A stretch of 64,000 bases of DNA from Stenotrophomonas maltophilia. Its GTDB lineage: Bacteria > Pseudomonadota > Gammaproteobacteria > Xanthomonadales > Xanthomonadaceae. How positions within the stretch are numbered: position 1 is the stretch's first letter; every line of letters starts with the position of its first letter. The position numbers and the translations under genes are program-made. The stretch is taken from positions 41,827 to 105,826 of the forward strand of contig DJBL01000073.1 of NCBI GenBank assembly GCA_002435595.1, in the 5' to 3' direction. This document shows positions 1-10,103 of the stretch, piece by piece. A model generated the notes under the pieces. That model saw nothing but the letters and a program-made list of their open reading frames with translations, was not told where the DNA came from and did not search any database.

Positions 1-1
1 C

Positions 2-331
2 GACAAGACCATCCTGAGCGGCACCTGGCGCAGCGACCACTGGGACCTGAACCTGGCCGCGACCCGCTACGGCAGCTTCACCGTACGCAATTCGGCCACC
101 GCGCTGCGTGACCAGACCTACGACGCCTCGTGGGTGCTCGATGCCTCGGTGAGCTACAAGCCCAGCGACAACTGGACCCTCACCGTGGGGGCGGACAACC
201 TGCTGGACGAGTACCCCGACCGCACCGTGGACCTGCAGAACTCCACCTGGGGCATGCTGCCGTACAGCAACTACTCGCCGTACGGCTTCAACGGCGCCTA
301 CGTGTACGGACGGATCACCTACAAGTGGTAA
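2..331 (+). CDS. TonB-dependent receptor, C-terminal fragment (5' end outside window)
   Basis: The reading frame is open from base 2 to a TAA at 329-331, giving the last 109 residues of an outer-membrane beta-barrel. The segment 'GADNLLDEYPD' is the NLLD(E/N)xYP signature found near the end of TonB-dependent receptors. The protein ends on alternating aromatic strands (YGRITYKW), a typical last barrel strand, although most relatives end in Phe rather than Trp. The plug domain and signal peptide lie upstream of the window, so the ligand cannot be inferred. A GC-rich dyad at 348-371 may end the transcript. Confidence 0.9.
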   Translation, partial: DKTILSGTWRSDHWDLNLAATRYGSFTVRNSATALRDQTYDASWVLDASVSYKPSDNWTLTVGADNLLDEYPDRTVDLQNSTWGMLPYSNYSPYGFNGAYVYGRITYKW

Positions 332-347
332 TCGGTCGTTGACTCCC

Positions 348-371
348 CATGCCCCGGTCCGCCGGGGCATG
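348..371 (+). terminator. GC-rich dyad after the TonB receptor fragment
   Basis: Inverted arms CATGCCCCGG / CCGGGGCATG flank a four-base loop, 17 bases after the receptor stop. The following bases lack a real T-run, so this is a weak candidate terminator. Confidence 0.4.
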
Positions 372-544
372 GGCGTTCTGGCCCGGCCACCTGCCGATTC
401 CGCGCATTCATGCCGGTCATGCGCGCCTGTCCCGGACAGCACATCGCCTGACCACGGGGACATACCAGCAATGCGGCACGCGATGTTTGCCCGGATCGGC
501 CGCATCGGTGAAAATCGGGACATCCCCTATTTCTGCGAGCCCCG

Positions 545-2245
545 ATGCACCATGACACCGACCTGATCAACATCGTTGCCGTTGGCCTTGGACTCGCCTT
601 CATCCTGGGCGCGCTGGCCAACAAGCTGCGTTTGTCTCCCCTGGTCGGTTATCTGGTTGCGGGCATCTGCGTAGGACCCTTCACTCCCGGCTTCGTCGCC
701 GACCAGGCCCTGGCCAACCAGTTGGCCGAAATCGGCGTGATGCTGCTGATGTTCGGGGTGGGACTGCATTTTTCGCTGAAAGACCTGATGGCGGTGAAGG
801 CCATCGCCATTCCCGGTGCGATCGGCCAGATCCTGGTGGCCACCCTGCTCGGCTGGGGCCTGGCGGCGCTGATGGGCTGGCCGGTCATCCACGGCGTGGT
901 GTTCGGCTTCGCGCTGGCCACGGCCAGTACCGTGGTACTGCTGCGCGCGATGGAAGAACGTCGCCTGCTGGAAACCCAGCGCGGCAAGATCGCGGTGGGC
1001 TGGCTGATCGTCGAGGACCTCGCCTGCGTCCTGGCGCTGGTGATGATGCCGGTCCTGGCCGGTGTGTTCGGGCCGGACTCGGCCAATGAAACCCACACCC
1101 TTGGCAGCGTGCTGGCCAGCATCGGCTGGACGTTCGTGCAGCTGGGGCTGTTCGTGGCGGTGATGCTGGTGGTCGGCCGCCGGGTGATTCCGTGGATCCT
1201 GGAGCGCATTGCCGGCACCGGTTCGCGCGAGCTGTTCACCCTGGCGGTGCTGGCCATCGCACTGGGCGTGGCATTCGGCTCGGCGATGCTGTTCGGGGTG
1301 TCCTTCGCGCTGGGTGCGTTCTTCGCCGGCATGCTGCTCAACGAATCGGAGCTGAGCCACAAGGCGGCCAACGACTCGCTGCCGCTGCGCGATGCGTTCG
1401 CGGTGCTGTTCTTCGTCTCGGTGGGCATGCTGTTCAACCCGGCCATCCTGATCGAGCATCCCTGGCAGGTGCTGGCCACCGCCGCGATCATCATGTTCGG
1501 CAAGTCGGCCGCCGCGTTCCTGATCGTGCGTGCGTTCGGCCACCCGACCGGTACCGCGCTGACCATCTCGGCCAGCCTGGCGCAGATCGGCGAATTCGCC
1601 TTCATCATCGCCGGGCTCGGCGTGACCCTGAAGATCCTGCCGCCGACCGGCCAGGCGCTGGTACTGGCCGGCGCGCTGATCTCGATCATGCTCAACCCGG
1701 TGGTCTTCGGCCTGCTCGACCGCTGGCTGCTCAAGCACCAGGAGACCACCCCGACCGCGGTGGAAACCGACCTGCCGCCTGGCCCGTCGCTGGACCTGCA
1801 CGACCATGCCATCGTGATCGGCTACGGCCGCGTCGGCAGCGCGCTGGCGCAGGTGCTGCGCGACCGCGGCGTGCCGGTGCTGGTGATCGACGACAACAAG
1901 GAACACGTGGCTGAAGCGCACGCGGCCGGCCTGCCCGGCATCCGTGGCAGCGCCGCCTCGGACAAGGTGCTGGCCGAAGCCCACCCCGAGCGCGCCAAGA
2001 TCGCGGTCCTGGCGATCCCGCAGCCACTGGAAGCCGGCGAAACCCTGGCCAAGCTGCGCGCGCTCAACCCGGGTCTGACCCTGCTGGCGCGCGCGCACAG
2101 CGACGCAGAAGTGAAGCATCTGCTCGAGCACGGCGCCGACGGCACGGTGATGGCCGAGCGCGAACTGGCCTATTCGCTGGCCGAGATGGTCATGGCCACC
2201 CCGCCCTATCGCACCATGGGCAAGCACAGCATCCCGGTGGTGTAA
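545..2245 (+). CDS. ybaL: YbaL-type CPA2 cation:proton antiporter with RCK domain
   Basis: A 566-residue integral membrane protein predicted to exchange monovalent cations for protons across the inner membrane. Residues about 5-390 form a Na+/H+-exchanger (CPA2) domain with many hydrophobic segments. About residue 418 a cytosolic RCK/TrkA-N domain begins with 'HAIVIGYGRVGSALAQVL', containing the Rossmann GxGxxG nucleotide-binding loop. The length and single-RCK architecture fit YbaL/KefB-like proteins. No KefF/KefG-like ancillary gene is adjacent, which favours YbaL over glutathione-gated KefB/C. The start is the first ATG and has only a weak ribosome-binding site. The last codons and the stop lie in sequence that recurs in the repeat array immediately downstream. 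Confidence 0.88.
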   Translation: MHHDTDLINIVAVGLGLAFILGALANKLRLSPLVGYLVAGICVGPFTPGFVADQALANQLAEIGVMLLMFGVGLHFSLKDLMAVKAIAIPGAIGQILVATLLGWGLAALMGWPVIHGVVFGFALATASTVVLLRAMEERRLLETQRGKIAVGWLIVEDLACVLALVMMPVLAGVFGPDSANETHTLGSVLASIGWTFVQLGLFVAVMLVVGRRVIPWILERIAGTGSRELFTLAVLAIALGVAFGSAMLFGVSFALGAFFAGMLLNESELSHKAANDSLPLRDAFAVLFFVSVGMLFNPAILIEHPWQVLATAAIIMFGKSAAAFLIVRAFGHPTGTALTISASLAQIGEFAFIIAGLGVTLKILPPTGQALVLAGALISIMLNPVVFGLLDRWLLKHQETTPTAVETDLPPGPSLDLHDHAIVIGYGRVGSALAQVLRDRGVPVLVIDDNKEHVAEAHAAGLPGIRGSAASDKVLAEAHPERAKIAVLAIPQPLEAGETLAKLRALNPGLTLLARAHSDAEVKHLLEHGADGTVMAERELAYSLAEMVMATPPYRTMGKHSIPVV

Positions 2246-2280
2246 CGCGCTGGCGCGCTGACGCGTTGCGGTGTGCGCGA

Positions 2281-3117
2281 AGTCAGGGTGGGTCGGGTGT
2301 TCATCCACGCATGGCGTGGATCTACGCCTCATCCGTGCTTGGCGTGGTCCGGCCAGCTGGATTCCCATCCACGCGTGGCGGGGATGCACGCCGGTGGTGT
2401 AACGCGGTGGTGCGGCGTGCGCGTGGTCGGGGTGGGTCGGGTGTTCATCCACGCATGGCGTGGATCTACGCCTCATCCGTGCTTGGCGTGGTCCGGCCAG
2501 ATGGATTCCCATCCACGCGTGGCGGGGATGCACCGGCCGCATCCGTCCGTGGCGTGGACCGGCCAGCGGGAACCCCATCCACGCGTGGCGAGGATCGACC
2601 GGATTCAACCTGGTGGTGTCACGCGCTGGTGCGGTGCGGTGTGCACGTGGTCGGGGTGGGTCGGGTGTTCATCCACGCATGGCGTGGATCTACGCCTCAT
2701 CCCTGCTTGGCGTAGTCCGGCCAGATGGATTCCCATCCACGCGTGGCGTGGATCGACCGGATTCAACCTGGTGGTGCCACGCGCTGGTGCGGTGCGGCGT
2801 GCGCGTGGTCAGGGTGGGTCGGGTGTTCATCCACGCATGGCGTGGATCTACGCCTTATCCGTGCTTGGCGTGGACCGGCCAGCTGGATTCCCATCCACGC
2901 GTGGCGTGGATGCACCGGCGTCATCCGTGCTTGGCGTGGTCCGGCCAGATGGATTCCCATCCACGCGTGGCGGGGATGCACCGGCCTCATCCGTGCTGGC
3001 GTGGACCGGCTACCGGGATCCCCATCCACGCGTGGATGCGCCGGCTACGGCTGTCCGTGGCGTGGGCGGTCATCTGCCACCCGCTACATGGACGTAGATC
3101 CACGCCATGCGTGGATG
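2281..3117. repeat. Composite tandem array of SMAG/REP-like palindromes
   Basis: About 840 bp made almost wholly of short palindromes. Four inverted copies of a 23-base GTAG-headed element (ATCCACGC / GCGTGGAT arms, read on the minus strand) lie at 2303-2325, 2447-2469, 2671-2693 and 2829-2851, and one direct copy lies at 3094-3116. Between them a second palindrome type (ATCCACGCGTGG core) sits at 2367, 2511, 2577, 2735, 2893, 2959 and 3024. Larger direct units are visible: a 144 bp period (2303/2447, 2367/2511) and a 158 bp period (2671/2829, 2735/2893). The GTAG head and arms match the SMAG family known from Stenotrophomonas maltophilia. Long open frames across the array are a by-product of the repeats and are not genes. 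Confidence 0.88.
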
Positions 3118-3325
3118 CCGTTCGTTCCGGCGCCGGGCGGTCGGTGCCGTGGCGCTGGCGTCGCGGGGCGATGCGGCTCATGACGGGCACGGTGTCGGGC
3201 TGATGTCGGGCATGCGGCGGTGGCCGGTCCGGCGCGTGGCCCATCCTGCGCCGGTGGCGGACCGTCGACCGGCAGGTAATGCCGCTCCACGCAGAAGGCT
3301 CCGCCCTACCGTGCGCGATCGCACA
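3118..3325. other. Gene-free stretch between REP array and metY terminator
   Basis: GC-rich sequence without a supported gene. With the array it makes up the 1.1 kb gene-free gap between the antiporter and metY. No promoter or further repeat was recognised. Confidence 0.5.
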
Positions 3326-3366
3326 TAAAAACCCCACGACGACCGGCCCGCACCGGCCGCCGTGGG
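3326..3366 (-). terminator. Rho-independent terminator of metY
   Basis: Read on the minus strand, CCCACGGCGGCCGG pairs imperfectly with CCGGTCGTCGTGGG across a short loop. The stem is followed by G and a run of five T. It begins 8 bases after the metY stop. Confidence 0.75.
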
Positions 3367-3374
3367 TCCCACCT

Positions 3375-4688
3375 CTACGCCTTGGCCAACGCCTGCTGCA
3401 GGTCCGCCAGCAGATCGTCGATGTGTTCGATGCCAATCGACAGCCGCACGGTGTCCTCGCTGACCCCGGCCTTCTCCAGTTCGGCGGCGTCCAACTGCCG
3501 ATGGGTGGTGGATGCCGGATGGGTGGCCAGCGACTTGGCATCGCCCAGATTCACCAGCCGGGTGAACAGCTGCAGTGCGTCCAGGAAGCGCGCGCCGGCG
3601 GCACGGCCGCCGGGCAGGCCGAAGGTGAGTACGCCCGAGCCGTGGCCGCGCAGGTACTTCTGCACCAGCGCATGCTCGGGGTGGTCCGGCAGCGCGGCAT
3701 AGTTCACCCAGTCCACCTTGGCATGCCCGCGCAGGAACGTGGCCACGGCCAGTGCGTTGGCATTGATCCGGTCCAGGCGCAGCGCCAGGGTCTCGATGCC
3801 CTGCAGGATCAGGAAAGAATTGAACGGCGAGATCGCCGCACCGGTGTTGCGCAGTGGCACCACGCGCGCGCGGCCGATGTAGGCCGCCGCGCCGAGTGCC
3901 TCGGTATAGACCACGCCGTGGTAGCTCACATCCGGCTCGTTCAAGCGGCGGAAGCGCTGCTTGTGTTCGGCCCACGGGAACCGCCCGGAATCCACGATCG
4001 CCCCACCCAGGCTGGTGCCGTGGCCGCCCAGGTACTTGGTCAGCGAGTGCACCACGATGTCGGCGCCGAAGTCGAAGGAGCGCTGCAGGTACGGCGTGGC
4101 CACGGTGTTGTCCACGATCAACGGCACGCCGTGCGCGTGCGCGATGTCCGCCACCGCCTGGATATCGGTGATGTTGCCGCGCGGGTTGCCGATCGACTCC
4201 ACGAACACCGCCTTGGTGCGCTCGTCGATCAGCGCGGCGAACGCCTCGGGATCGTTGTAGTCGGCAAACCGGGTGTGGATGCCGAACTGCGGCAAGGTGT
4301 GCGCGAACAGGTTGTAGGTGCCGCCATACAGCGCGCTGGAGGACACGATGTTGTCGCCGGCCTCGGCGATGGTCTGGATCGCGTAGGTGATCGCCGCCTG
4401 GCCCGAGGCCAGCGCCAGTGCGCCAATGCCCCCTTCCAGCGCGGCGATGCGCTGCTCGAGCACATCGGTGGTGGGGTTCATGATGCGGGTGTAGATGTTG
4501 CCCGGCACCTTCAGGTCGAACAGGTCCGCACCATGCTGGGTATCGTCGAAGGCATAGGCCACGGTCTGGTAGATCGGCACCGCCACCGCGCGGGTGGTCG
4601 GGTCGGGTCGGTAGCCGCCGTGCACGGCGATGGTTTCCGCCTTCCATTGCGGTGCTGCGGCTTGTTCGGTACTCCCGTGCTCTGCCAT
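3375..4688 (-). CDS. metY: O-acetylhomoserine aminocarboxypropyltransferase (MetY)
   Basis: A 437-residue cytosolic PLP enzyme of the Cys/Met-metabolism family. It is predicted to condense O-acetylhomoserine with sulfide or methanethiol to give homocysteine or methionine. Family marks include the N-terminal 'ETIAVHGGYRPDPTTRAVAVP', 'YTRIMNPTTDVLEQRIAALE' and the PLP-binding segment 'HSLTKYLGGHGTSLGG' with Lys218. The length (about 430) and the insert 'YNLFAHTLPQFGI' fit MetY rather than the shorter MetB/MetC. An in-frame GTG lies at 4691, but ATG 4688 is preferred because GGAGG lies 7 bases before it. A strong terminator follows, and the gene appears to be monocistronic. Confidence 0.93.
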   Translation of the reverse strand: MAEHGSTEQAAAPQWKAETIAVHGGYRPDPTTRAVAVPIYQTVAYAFDDTQHGADLFDLKVPGNIYTRIMNPTTDVLEQRIAALEGGIGALALASGQAAITYAIQTIAEAGDNIVSSSALYGGTYNLFAHTLPQFGIHTRFADYNDPEAFAALIDERTKAVFVESIGNPRGNITDIQAVADIAHAHGVPLIVDNTVATPYLQRSFDFGADIVVHSLTKYLGGHGTSLGGAIVDSGRFPWAEHKQRFRRLNEPDVSYHGVVYTEALGAAAYIGRARVVPLRNTGAAISPFNSFLILQGIETLALRLDRINANALAVATFLRGHAKVDWVNYAALPDHPEHALVQKYLRGHGSGVLTFGLPGGRAAGARFLDALQLFTRLVNLGDAKSLATHPASTTHRQLDAAELEKAGVSEDTVRLSIGIEHIDDLLADLQQALAKA

Positions 4689-4815
4689 CACGCCTCCTCC
4701 GGTCGAATGCGGACGATACCGCAGCGCCGCCCCGCCGCACGGTTCGGCTCATGCCGATTGCGCATGGGCTTAGACGTGGCCGTGATCTATGCCGGGTGCG
4801 GCATGCCGGGGCCGG

Positions 4816-5388
4816 TCAGGGACAGGGATGCTGATCGCCCTTCTCGTTGCAGGCCTTCACCTGGCCGAGGTAACGCACCCAGGTGGTCACCTGCTCGCGC
4901 TCCGGGACGAAACGGAACGCCTTCTGCACCACGTAGAGACTGCCCTGGCCCTGGATGCCCTTGACCCAGGTGTACTCCGGCTTGCCGGTCTGCGGATTGC
5001 GGGGACAGATCATCTGCGCCACCGCGATCGGGTAGCCGTTCTCCACATCTTCGTGGATCAAGGTCACATGGGCATCCGGGCAGGCCTGCATCCAGCCCTT
5101 GCCCATGATGTCCAGGAATTCGCGCGGCGGCACGTGTGCCGAGTCGCGGAACTGCTGCACGGTGAGCAACTCCGTCCAGCTCCGCACGTCCTGCCCGTTC
5201 GGTACGAACTCGAGGATCCGGTTGCCGGAGTCGGGTTGGGTTGCCTCATAGCCCTGTACATAGTCCGCGGCGGTGGGGCGGAGCAGCACTTCGGTAGCGG
5301 CCACATCGGCGGCAGGCTGTGCGTGGGCCGGTGCCAGCGTCGACACGAGGATGGCAAGGCAGAGGATGGGGGCCAGGGGGCGAAGCAT
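4816..5388 (-). CDS. Small secreted protein of unknown function
   Basis: 190 residues. Residues 1-23 are a clear Sec signal peptide ending in A-H-A before QPAAD, so the protein is predicted to be periplasmic or extracellular. The mature part has four cysteines (in ACPD, ICPR, KACN and HPCP contexts), which suggests two disulfides. It has no membrane segment and no catalytic motif that I recognise. The central 'VPPREFLDIMGKGW' and 'WVKGIQGQGSLYVVQKAFRF' segments look like a compact folded domain. It is transcribed in the same direction as metY but about 130 bp upstream of it, so co-transcription is uncertain. I do not recognise the family. Confidence 0.8.
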   Translation of the reverse strand: MLRPLAPILCLAILVSTLAPAHAQPAADVAATEVLLRPTAADYVQGYEATQPDSGNRILEFVPNGQDVRSWTELLTVQQFRDSAHVPPREFLDIMGKGWMQACPDAHVTLIHEDVENGYPIAVAQMICPRNPQTGKPEYTWVKGIQGQGSLYVVQKAFRFVPEREQVTTWVRYLGQVKACNEKGDQHPCP

Positions 5389-5747
5389 GGGCAGTCCTTG
5401 TCAGATGAAGAGGGTCCGTGGTGGTGCCCCGGGCCACGGAGCCAGTGTCCCCGTGGCGGGCGACGGCAAGCGTAACGCGGCGGCGGCGAAGGTCGGGGAA
5501 ACACCCCGCTGGAAAGTGCAATTTCAGAAAACCCCTACCCTGCTGCCGGGTTGAAATCGCTCACACTCTTCCCGGCACGCCTGGCATCGCGCAGGGCGCG
5601 CACCGCGAACGGCGTCGGTGGACATTCCATCGCGGAAGGTCGACACCGCGACAGACCGCGCGACCGTCCATCACGACCGGATCGAACAACGGGGCAACCG
5701 TGGTTATGCGCGGGCGCGGATTCTGCACCGCAGGCCCGTGCCGCGAC
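5389..5747. other. Gene-free stretch upstream of the secreted protein
   Basis: About 360 bp with several short frames on both strands, none with convincing coding character or a ribosome-binding site. It presumably holds the promoter of the minus-strand secreted protein, but I could not identify one. Confidence 0.5.
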
Positions 5748-5777
5748 GTACGCCCCCGCCCGTAGGCAGGGGCGTAC
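5748..5777 (-). terminator. Dyad downstream of clpB
   Basis: Arms GTACGCCCC.. / ..GGGGCGTAC form an almost perfect 30 bp palindrome, 16 bases after the clpB stop. No T-run follows, so it may be a weak terminator or an mRNA-stabilising 3' hairpin. Confidence 0.5.
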
Positions 5778-5792
5778 GCCTGTGCGCCGTGT

Positions 5793-8378
<2,586 letters not shown>

Positions 8379-8428
8379 GGGGAATTCCTCTTTCATGTCA
8401 TGGCCAGCGTGGCTGGCAGATGTAACGG

Positions 8429-8456
8429 ATATGCGGTTGTCGCGCAGTGATTCAAG
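8429..8456 (-). promoter_or_regulatory. Sigma-32 (heat-shock) type promoter of clpB
   Basis: On the minus strand, CTTGAAT (8456-8450) and CCGCATAT (8436-8429) stand 13 bases apart. They match the heat-shock consensus CTTGAA / CCCCATNT with one mismatch in the -10 box. The expected start site near 8422 gives a 5' leader of about 45 nt. Confidence 0.75.
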
Positions 8457-8468
8457 ACAAACCGGCAC

Positions 8469-8493
8469 TGGCAATACAGCGACGGTATTGCCA
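8469..8493. promoter_or_regulatory. Perfect 25 bp dyad between clpB and the sigma-factor gene
   Basis: TGGCAATAC (8469-8477) and its exact reverse complement GTATTGCCA (8485-8493) flank a 7-base spacer. It has no GTAG head and is not one of the REP types in this window. It lies between the clpB promoter and the Fur-like site, upstream of both genes, so it is a candidate operator. The regulator is unknown. Confidence 0.5.
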
Positions 8494-8498
8494 TACTT

Positions 8499-8517
8499 GC
8501 GAATCGTTCTCATTCCC
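8499..8517 (+). promoter_or_regulatory. Candidate Fur-binding site
   Basis: GCGAATCGTTCTCATTCCC matches 11 of 19 positions of the classical Fur box GATAATGATAATCATTATC, including the TCATT half-site. It lies 44 bases before the ECF sigma-factor start. Iron-responsive control fits the gene order that follows. Confidence 0.55.
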
Positions 8518-8561
8518 ATCGGCTCGGACGCGGTGTGTCGTCCGCACTCCCAAGGCATCCC

Positions 8562-9056
8562 ATGCAGGCACAACGCGAGCACCTGGGCGCCCTCTATCGG
8601 GACCACCGCAGTTGGCTACACGGCTGGCTGAGCGGGCGCGTGGGTTGCCGCGAGACCGCCGCCGATCTCACCCAGGACACCTTCGCGCGCCTGCTGCAGG
8701 ACCGCGACCTGGCCGCGCTGCGCGAGCCGCGTGCGTTCCTGACCACGGTGGCGCGCGGCCTGGCCGCCAACTGGTTCCGGCGCCAGTCGCTGGAGCGCGC
8801 CTACCTGGACCAGCTGGCCACCCTGCCCGAGGCCGTGGTGCCGTCGCTGGAAGACCAGGCCGTGGTGCGTGAAGCGCTGCAGCAGATCGATGCGATGCTC
8901 GACGGCCTGCCTGCCGCTGCCCGCCAGGTGTTCCTGCTGGCCCAGTTCGAAGGCCTGCGCTACGAGGCCATCGCGCAGCGGCTGCAGCTGTCGCTGAGCA
9001 CGGTGAAGCGGCATATGAAGCGGGCGCTGCTCGGCTGCCTTGCCCATGCCGGCTGA
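8562..9056 (+). CDS. FecI-like ECF sigma factor
   Basis: 164 residues. Sigma region 2 is visible in 'ETAADLTQDTFARLLQDRD' and the following 'EPRAFLTTVARGLAANWFRRQ'. Region 4, a helix-turn-helix, is in 'ARQVFLLAQFEGLRYEAIAQ' and 'LSLSTVKRHMKRAL'. Region 3 and other extensions are absent, which is the ECF layout, and the partner gene identifies the FecI (iron-starvation) group. It probably directs transcription of the receptor gene two genes downstream. ATG 8562 is preferred over an in-frame GTG at 8535 because it starts at the conserved 'LGALYRDHRSWLHGWL' helix. The 3' end overlaps the next gene by 11 bases. Confidence 0.9.
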   Translation: MQAQREHLGALYRDHRSWLHGWLSGRVGCRETAADLTQDTFARLLQDRDLAALREPRAFLTTVARGLAANWFRRQSLERAYLDQLATLPEAVVPSLEDQAVVREALQQIDAMLDGLPAAARQVFLLAQFEGLRYEAIAQRLQLSLSTVKRHMKRALLGCLAHAG

Positions 9057-10017
9057 CCCGCCTGCCAGCGGCCCGCCGCTCCCGGACGAGGTGCTCGAAC
9101 AGGCGGCCGACTGGCTGCTGCGCCTGCATGAGGACGATGGCCCGGTGACCCGCGCGGCCTGTGCCGCCTGGTGTGCGCAGCATCCCGACCATGCCCGCGC
9201 GTGGCAGCGGGCCGAGCGGCTGCGGGGGCTGGTCGCGCAGGTGCCGGGCGCCTGGGCGCTGCCGGTACTGAACCGCCCGCAGGATCGGCGGCGGCGTGCG
9301 GCGATCAAGCGGATCGGGCTGTGGCTGGCCCTGCTGCCAACCGGCTGGGTCGGCTGGCAGCGGATGGGCGCCGGTACCCCAGGGCACAGCGAGCAGACCG
9401 CGGTCGGCCAGCGTCGCCGCCTGCTGCTGCCGGACGGGAGCCGCCTGCACCTGGATACCGATACCCGGGTCGGCGTGGACTTCGATTCGTTGCACCGCCA
9501 GCTTTGGCTGGAGCGCGGGCAGCTGTACGTGGACACCGCAGCCGACCCACGCACCCCCGCGCGCCCGTTCGAGGTGATGACCGTACACGGACGGGTGCGC
9601 GCGCTCGGTACGCAGTTCAACGTGCGCCTGCTCGAGCACCAGACCCGGCTCGCGTTGTTCGATGGCGCGCTTGAAATCCACGCCGGTGGCGCGCCGCCGT
9701 GGCGGCTGGCGGTGCGGCAGCAGGCGGGGTTTGACAGCGCTGGCCGGCACCTCATCGCGCCGCTGGATGACACCGTGGCTGCCTGGACCGGCGGCATGCT
9801 CGCCGCCGATGCGCGGCCGCTGGGCGAGGTGATCGCCGAACTGTCCCGGCATCGCCGCGGCGTGCTGCGCTGCGACCCGGCCATTGCCGCGATGCCGGTC
9901 TCCGGAGCCTACCCGTTGGACGACACCGACCAGAGCCTGGCACTGCTGGAGGCGACCTACGCACTGCACGTGCATCGCAGCGCCGGCGGCTGGTGGGTGC
10001 TGGTGGGGCCACGCTGA
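9046..10017 (+). CDS. FecR-like transmembrane sigma regulator
   Basis: A 323-residue inner-membrane anti-sigma/signal-relay protein. The N-terminal cytosolic part carries the FecR motif 'ADWLLRLHEDDGPVTRA' with conserved tryptophans ('AAWCAQHPDHARAWQRAERL'). One membrane helix lies around residues 88-105. The periplasmic FecR domain starts with 'RRLLLPDGSRLHLDTDTRV' and continues through 'TVHGRVRALGTQFNVR'. The C-terminal part resembles an STN-like fold, as expected for contact with the receptor's signalling domain. ATG 9046 is chosen over an upstream TTG. It overlaps the sigma gene, which suggests coupled translation. Confidence 0.9.
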   Translation: MPADPPASGPPLPDEVLEQAADWLLRLHEDDGPVTRAACAAWCAQHPDHARAWQRAERLRGLVAQVPGAWALPVLNRPQDRRRRAAIKRIGLWLALLPTGWVGWQRMGAGTPGHSEQTAVGQRRRLLLPDGSRLHLDTDTRVGVDFDSLHRQLWLERGQLYVDTAADPRTPARPFEVMTVHGRVRALGTQFNVRLLEHQTRLALFDGALEIHAGGAPPWRLAVRQQAGFDSAGRHLIAPLDDTVAAWTGGMLAADARPLGEVIAELSRHRRGVLRCDPAIAAMPVSGAYPLDDTDQSLALLEATYALHVHRSAGGWWVLVGPR

Positions 10018-10103
10018 GCACGTGCCCTGCGCCGGTTGCGCGCGGTGACACTTTTTTCGATCTCGCGTGGCAAGCAGAAGAACCCCTCCTACTTCAGCCC
10101 TCC

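Noticed and set aside
527..3097. Long open frames on both strands over the antiporter and repeat array, giving proteins full of HPRHAWMG-like repeats
   Set aside because: They are translations of the tandem REP units and of the wrong strand of the antiporter gene; no ribosome-binding sites or protein-like composition.
2281..3117. Possible CRISPR array because of regular palindromic repeats
   Set aside because: Spacers are themselves repeated, repeats are REP palindromes with GTAG heads, periods vary (144, 158 bp) and no cas gene is near.
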